Shown: positions 61,049 to 64,000 of the stretch, piece after piece
Numbering within the stretch: the first letter of the stretch is position 1
How the letters are laid out: each line of letters starts with the position of its first letter
Source of the DNA: Chloroflexota bacterium
Lineage (GTDB): Bacteria > Chloroflexota > Dehalococcoidia > Lucifugimonadales > UBA2985
DNA: 64,000 bases
Direction of reading: 5' to 3'
Assembly: GCA_028877205.1 (NCBI GenBank)
Contig: JAPPHY010000003.1
Coordinates: 1-64,000, forward strand
Notes under the pieces: model-generated
Told to the model about the DNA's origin: nothing
The model's input: the letters and a program-made list of their open reading frames with translations, nothing else
Databases searched by the model: none
Translations under genes and position numbers: made by a program

Positions 61049-63517
61049 ATGAACGCGATTCTGAGCAACTTCAGCAGGCTGGTCACGGCCCATCCTGTTC
61101 TTGCGCTGCTGGTGATGTTCGTTGTCGTTGTCGGGCTAGGCGCGGGAGGGTCGCTCCGGGCGCCTCTGCCGGAGACGGCTGATACTCTGCCGGAGGGTGG
61201 GCCGGTGGCTCAGGCGCTTGACGAAATCGACGAGTACTTCGGCGAGTTCGGCGCGGGACGAGTCGTCACGCTCCTGTTCCGGGGGGACGCGATCACGCCC
61301 GGCGGCCTGTCCCAGATGGCGGACCTCCTCAATCGGGTCATCACCGACCCGACTGTCGGCGAGCTGCTTGCCCACGACAACCCGGTTGCAGCGCCTACGT
61401 TTCTCGTCCAGGCCATGCTTCAGGTGGACAGCTTCGAGTCGGTCACGCGGCAGCAGGTAGACGGCGCCCCCGCGCCTCCCGAGCTGCGGGCAGCGCTCGA
61501 CGCTCTAACGGGCACGGACACGGACGGCACGGAGGTTGCCATCGCCGTGATCCGCCTGCGGGATACTGGCGACGAGCGCGTGGCGGAAGCGGAGAGGTGG
61601 ATCGCTGAGCTGGCGGCCGCGGATGAGGGCCCGCTTCAGGTTACCAGCATCTCGCCGGTGATCGTCGAGGATGAGTACAAGCGAGCCACTGAAGAGGGCA
61701 TGGCGCCACTGGTCTGGCTGGCGCTGCTGCTGATCGCGGGAATACTACTGCTGTTCATGCGAACCATCGCCGACCTGCTTCTCACCCTCCTGGGGCTTGT
61801 CCTGGCTCTTACGGCCACCGTCGGGATAGAGGGCTGGCTTGGCCCCAACGGCCTGGCCCTCACCGGCCCCCCCAACTCGCTGACCGCTCTGACGCCGGTC
61901 ATCATCATAGGACTCACCGTGGACTACGCGATCCAGATAGTGTCGCACTACCGCGAGCAGCGCATAGCCGGCCTGCCGGTGACGGACGCCGCCAGCGTCG
62001 GACTGCGCAACGTGACCGTTCCGCTCATTCTGGCCGCCGTCACGACGATAGTAAGCCTGCTGGCCAGCCTCTTCTCGCCGATTGGCATCGTTGGCGATTT
62101 CGGCGTCAACGCAGGACTGGGCGTGGGCCTGAGCCTGATAATCATGCTGACGTTGTTGCCGGCCGGCCGGACGATTATCGACCGTCGGCGGGAGGCGCGA
62201 GGCACACTGACTCAGCCGCGGCCGATAGCCACCGCGCTGCCCGGAGTGGGAAGGGTGGCGCAGACGCTGGGCAGAGGGGTCACGCGCAGGCCGGCCCCCT
62301 ACATCGTTGCCGTTCTCTTTGTTACCGCGACGCTTGGGTTCTTCGCCACGAACCTTGAGTCGGAGTTCAGCATCCGCGACATTCTGCCCAGAGGAGGCGA
62401 ACTGCTGCAGGACATGGACACGCTCGATGCGGCCGTCGGCGGCTCCACGGAGCTTGCCAGCGTACTGATAAAGGCGGAGGCCACGGAGACGCGGACGCTG
62501 CTGAACCTTGAGGACCTCACTGACGCCTTCCTGGACGAAGGACGCCGTCCGAGAGCGGCTGCAGGGCCGGTTCAAGCCTCCTACGCCCTGCTCATTGAGG
62601 ACTGGACGACCGACAGCGGTGAGCCCGGTGACAAGTACGATGCCGACCTTGCCGAGCTCTTTCGCGAAGCCTCCGCGGGCATAGAGCTGGACCAGGGCTT
62701 GATGCAGGAACTCCTCGACAGGATGGGTACCGTTGACCCCGCATTGGAGCGGGTTCTCAGGAACAACCCGGACGGTATCGACGTCATCCTGGTCGAGTTC
62801 CCGACGTTCTCGGGCGTACCTGCGCTCACCAAGGCGCTTCAGAGCGACATCGAGGCCCTGTGGCGGGGAGACGACGGCAGCTTGACTGCGACGTCAGACA
62901 GCATCATTTCGGTCACCGTAACGGATGCGATTACAGAGCGTCAGACGGAGGCGATCAGCGCGACGATAGTGGTGGCTCTAAGCGTCCTCGCCCTGTTCTT
63001 CTGGGTGACGCTGAGGCAGCCCGGGCTTGCGGTCATTGCCGTAGGGCCGATTGTTCTCGTGCTGATCTCCGTGCTGGGCACAATGGCCCTCCTGGGCATT
63101 CCCTACACCCTCATCACCTCGATCATCACGGCGCTTTCGATCGGCATAGGCGTCGACTACACGATCCACATGATCCACCGCTACCGTGAGGAGTACGCCC
63201 TGGAGCGCAACCCGGAGCAGGCGGCTATCCGAACGCTGGCGATAACGGGTTCGGCCTTGCTGGGGTCTGCGATGACAACGGCGCTTGGGCTGGGAGTGCT
63301 GGTCGCCTCGCCTCTCGCTGCTTCACAGCAGTTCGGCTTCACGGCAGCCATCACGATCGCCTACTCGCTGATTGTGTCGACCGTGCTGGTGCCGCCCGCC
63401 ATGACGGTCTGGGGCGCGTACCAGAACATGCGGCTGCGCTCGATGGTGCAGAACTGGGCAGACGAGCTGGACATGGCCATCGACGCCGTGCACCGGCGCC
63501 ACGAGCAGGGGTCCTAG
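61049..63517 (+). CDS. RND/MMPL-superfamily transporter
   Basis: 822-aa membrane pump with the duplicated RND architecture: TM1 (VLALLVMFVVVVGLGAGG), a first large external loop, a five-helix block with LTPVIIIGLTVDYAIQIVSHYREQR (TM4-type GxxxDY), then TM7, a second external loop and a block with ITALSIGIGVDYTIHMIHRYREEY. The GxDY motifs carry the proton-relay Asp. Closest in type to MMPL/HpnN-like lipid exporters and sterol-sensing-domain proteins. It is 79 nt downstream of the Rieske oxygenase on the same strand and probably co-transcribed. Confidence 0.92.
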   Translation: MNAILSNFSRLVTAHPVLALLVMFVVVVGLGAGGSLRAPLPETADTLPEGGPVAQALDEIDEYFGEFGAGRVVTLLFRGDAITPGGLSQMADLLNRVITDPTVGELLAHDNPVAAPTFLVQAMLQVDSFESVTRQQVDGAPAPPELRAALDALTGTDTDGTEVAIAVIRLRDTGDERVAEAERWIAELAAADEGPLQVTSISPVIVEDEYKRATEEGMAPLVWLALLLIAGILLLFMRTIADLLLTLLGLVLALTATVGIEGWLGPNGLALTGPPNSLTALTPVIIIGLTVDYAIQIVSHYREQRIAGLPVTDAASVGLRNVTVPLILAAVTTIVSLLASLFSPIGIVGDFGVNAGLGVGLSLIIMLTLLPAGRTIIDRRREARGTLTQPRPIATALPGVGRVAQTLGRGVTRRPAPYIVAVLFVTATLGFFATNLESEFSIRDILPRGGELLQDMDTLDAAVGGSTELASVLIKAEATETRTLLNLEDLTDAFLDEGRRPRAAAGPVQASYALLIEDWTTDSGEPGDKYDADLAELFREASAGIELDQGLMQELLDRMGTVDPALERVLRNNPDGIDVILVEFPTFSGVPALTKALQSDIEALWRGDDGSLTATSDSIISVTVTDAITERQTEAISATIVVALSVLALFFWVTLRQPGLAVIAVGPIVLVLISVLGTMALLGIPYTLITSIITALSIGIGVDYTIHMIHRYREEYALERNPEQAAIRTLAITGSALLGSAMTTALGLGVLVASPLAASQQFGFTAAITIAYSLIVSTVLVPPAMTVWGAYQNMRLRSMVQNWADELDMAIDAVHRRHEQGS

Positions 63518-64000
63518 AGACCGCGCTTTTCGGCTACCACAAGCTTCACGGACTTGTGAGGCTTCAGCGAAGGCAAGGGGCTGATCTTGAGCTTATCCAT
63601 GTCCTGGTACTTGCGCGGTGTGACCTCAAACGTGAAGTGTCGCGCCAGCATCAGAATGTTGGTGGTCAGCTGCAGCTCCATCCACCGCGAGCCCAGACAG
63701 CTGTGCGTGCCCAGGCCGTAAGGAGCGTAGCTGGAGCCGTGGTGCTCATTCCGCGGCGGCAGGTAGCGGTCAATGTCGAACTTCGTCGCGTTCGGGAAGA
63801 CGCTGTCCATGTAGTGGGTGGCCGACTGCGCGATGTGCAGGCGTGTGCCCACCGGCAGCTCGTATCCCTCCACCACGCACGTGTTCATCACGTTACGCAT
63901 GGACATGGGCACAATGGGGTAGAGCCTCAGGCACTCCATCATGAAGCGGCGCGTGACGTCAACGGCGTCAGGCGTGATGTCCTCACCGGAAGGGTCGCCA
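63514..64000 (-). CDS. Cytochrome P450, C-terminal part (5' end outside window)
   Basis: At least 162 codons continue past the window edge. The ExxR motif of helix K is MECLRLYP, the PERF-like region reads FDIDRYLPPRN, and the haem loop is APYGLGTHSCLGSRW with the Cys thiolate ligand and usual Phe replaced by Tyr-Gly-Leu-Gly spacing (GxxxCxG kept). It is oriented against the RND/MMPL gene, sharing the tetranucleotide CTAG as both stop codons. A hydroxylase for a hydrophobic compound, perhaps in the same pathway as the Rieske oxygenase, is inferred. Confidence 0.92.
   Translation of the reverse strand, partial: GDPSGEDITPDAVDVTRRFMMECLRLYPIVPMSMRNVMNTCVVEGYELPVGTRLHIAQSATHYMDSVFPNATKFDIDRYLPPRNEHHGSSYAPYGLGTHSCLGSRWMELQLTTNILMLARHFTFEVTPRKYQDMDKLKISPLPSLKPHKSVKLVVAEKRGL

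Overview
The window is high-GC bacterial chromosomal DNA, most likely from a Chloroflexota member of the Dehalococcoidia/SAR202 type. The clues are a 16S rRNA gene not followed by a 23S gene, paired CaiB/BaiF CoA-transferases, paired acyl-CoA dehydrogenases, an FMN 2-hydroxyacid oxidase next to a ThDP lyase, a Rieske oxygenase with an RND/MMPL exporter and a P450, and many Thr/Pro-linked lipoproteins. This assignment is inference; the 16S fragment can settle it. Most genes are complete, tightly packed and often coupled by 4-nt ATGA overlaps. No IS element, prophage or CRISPR array was seen.

Layout. 1-1.2 kb: 3' half of 16S rRNA, spacer and terminator. 1.2-3.8 kb: two coupled CoA-transferases. 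3.8-4.3 kb: a spacer packed with three kinds of short intergenic repeat. 4.3-7.7 kb: reverse-strand trpG, DNA methyltransferase, trpD, trpC. 7.8-10.3 kb: a CARDB/metallopeptidase lipoprotein, apparently leaderless. 10.3-11.1 kb: tRNA-Gln(CUG) and a peroxiredoxin-like gene with an in-frame TGA exactly at the active-site position, a probable selenoprotein. 11.1-15.1 kb: aldo/keto reductase, two acyl-CoA dehydrogenases, GNAT. 15.3-18.9 kb: three tandem paralogous Kelch beta-propeller lipoproteins. 19-21.8 kb: 2-hydroxyacid dehydrogenase and ThDP enzyme. 22.1-30.6 kb: two MacB-type ATPases and two giant FtsX permeases. 30.7-35.4 kb: ChrA, two divergent thymidylate-kinase-like proteins and a Ppx/GppA phosphatase.

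35.7-39.2 kb: a binding lipoprotein coupled to a sensor histidine kinase. 39.2-42 kb: DUF502 protein, a poorly coding spacer, a membrane protein and a DtxR-family regulator. 42-46.1 kb: divergent ferric-iron-type ABC transporter (binding lipoprotein, fused permease, ATPase) with a clear promoter and a palindrome at its start point. 46.1-47.8 kb: nicotinamidase-like and nicotinate phosphoribosyltransferase genes. 47.8-51.8 kb: tilS, CNNM/CorC protein, inositol-monophosphatase-family protein. 51.8-55.6 kb: small coiled-coil gene, higBA module, kinase-like SCO1664-type protein with DUF3090, a recombinase-domain/GreA fusion and a small gene ending in a bidirectional terminator. 55.6-64 kb: ftsH, alpha/beta hydrolase, tRNA-Leu(CAG), small membrane protein, VOC protein, Rieske oxygenase, RND/MMPL transporter and a truncated cytochrome P450.

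Taken together the genes suggest a heterotrophic cell oxidising hydroxy acids, CoA-bound acids and possibly sterol-like molecules, with tryptophan synthesis, NAD salvage, iron uptake and much cell-surface machinery. The items most worth a second look are the putative selenocysteine peroxiredoxin, the recombinase-domain/GreA fusion, the Ppx plus double nucleotide-kinase operon, the binding-protein/histidine-kinase pair, the tandem Kelch lipoproteins and the interspersed inverted-repeat elements.
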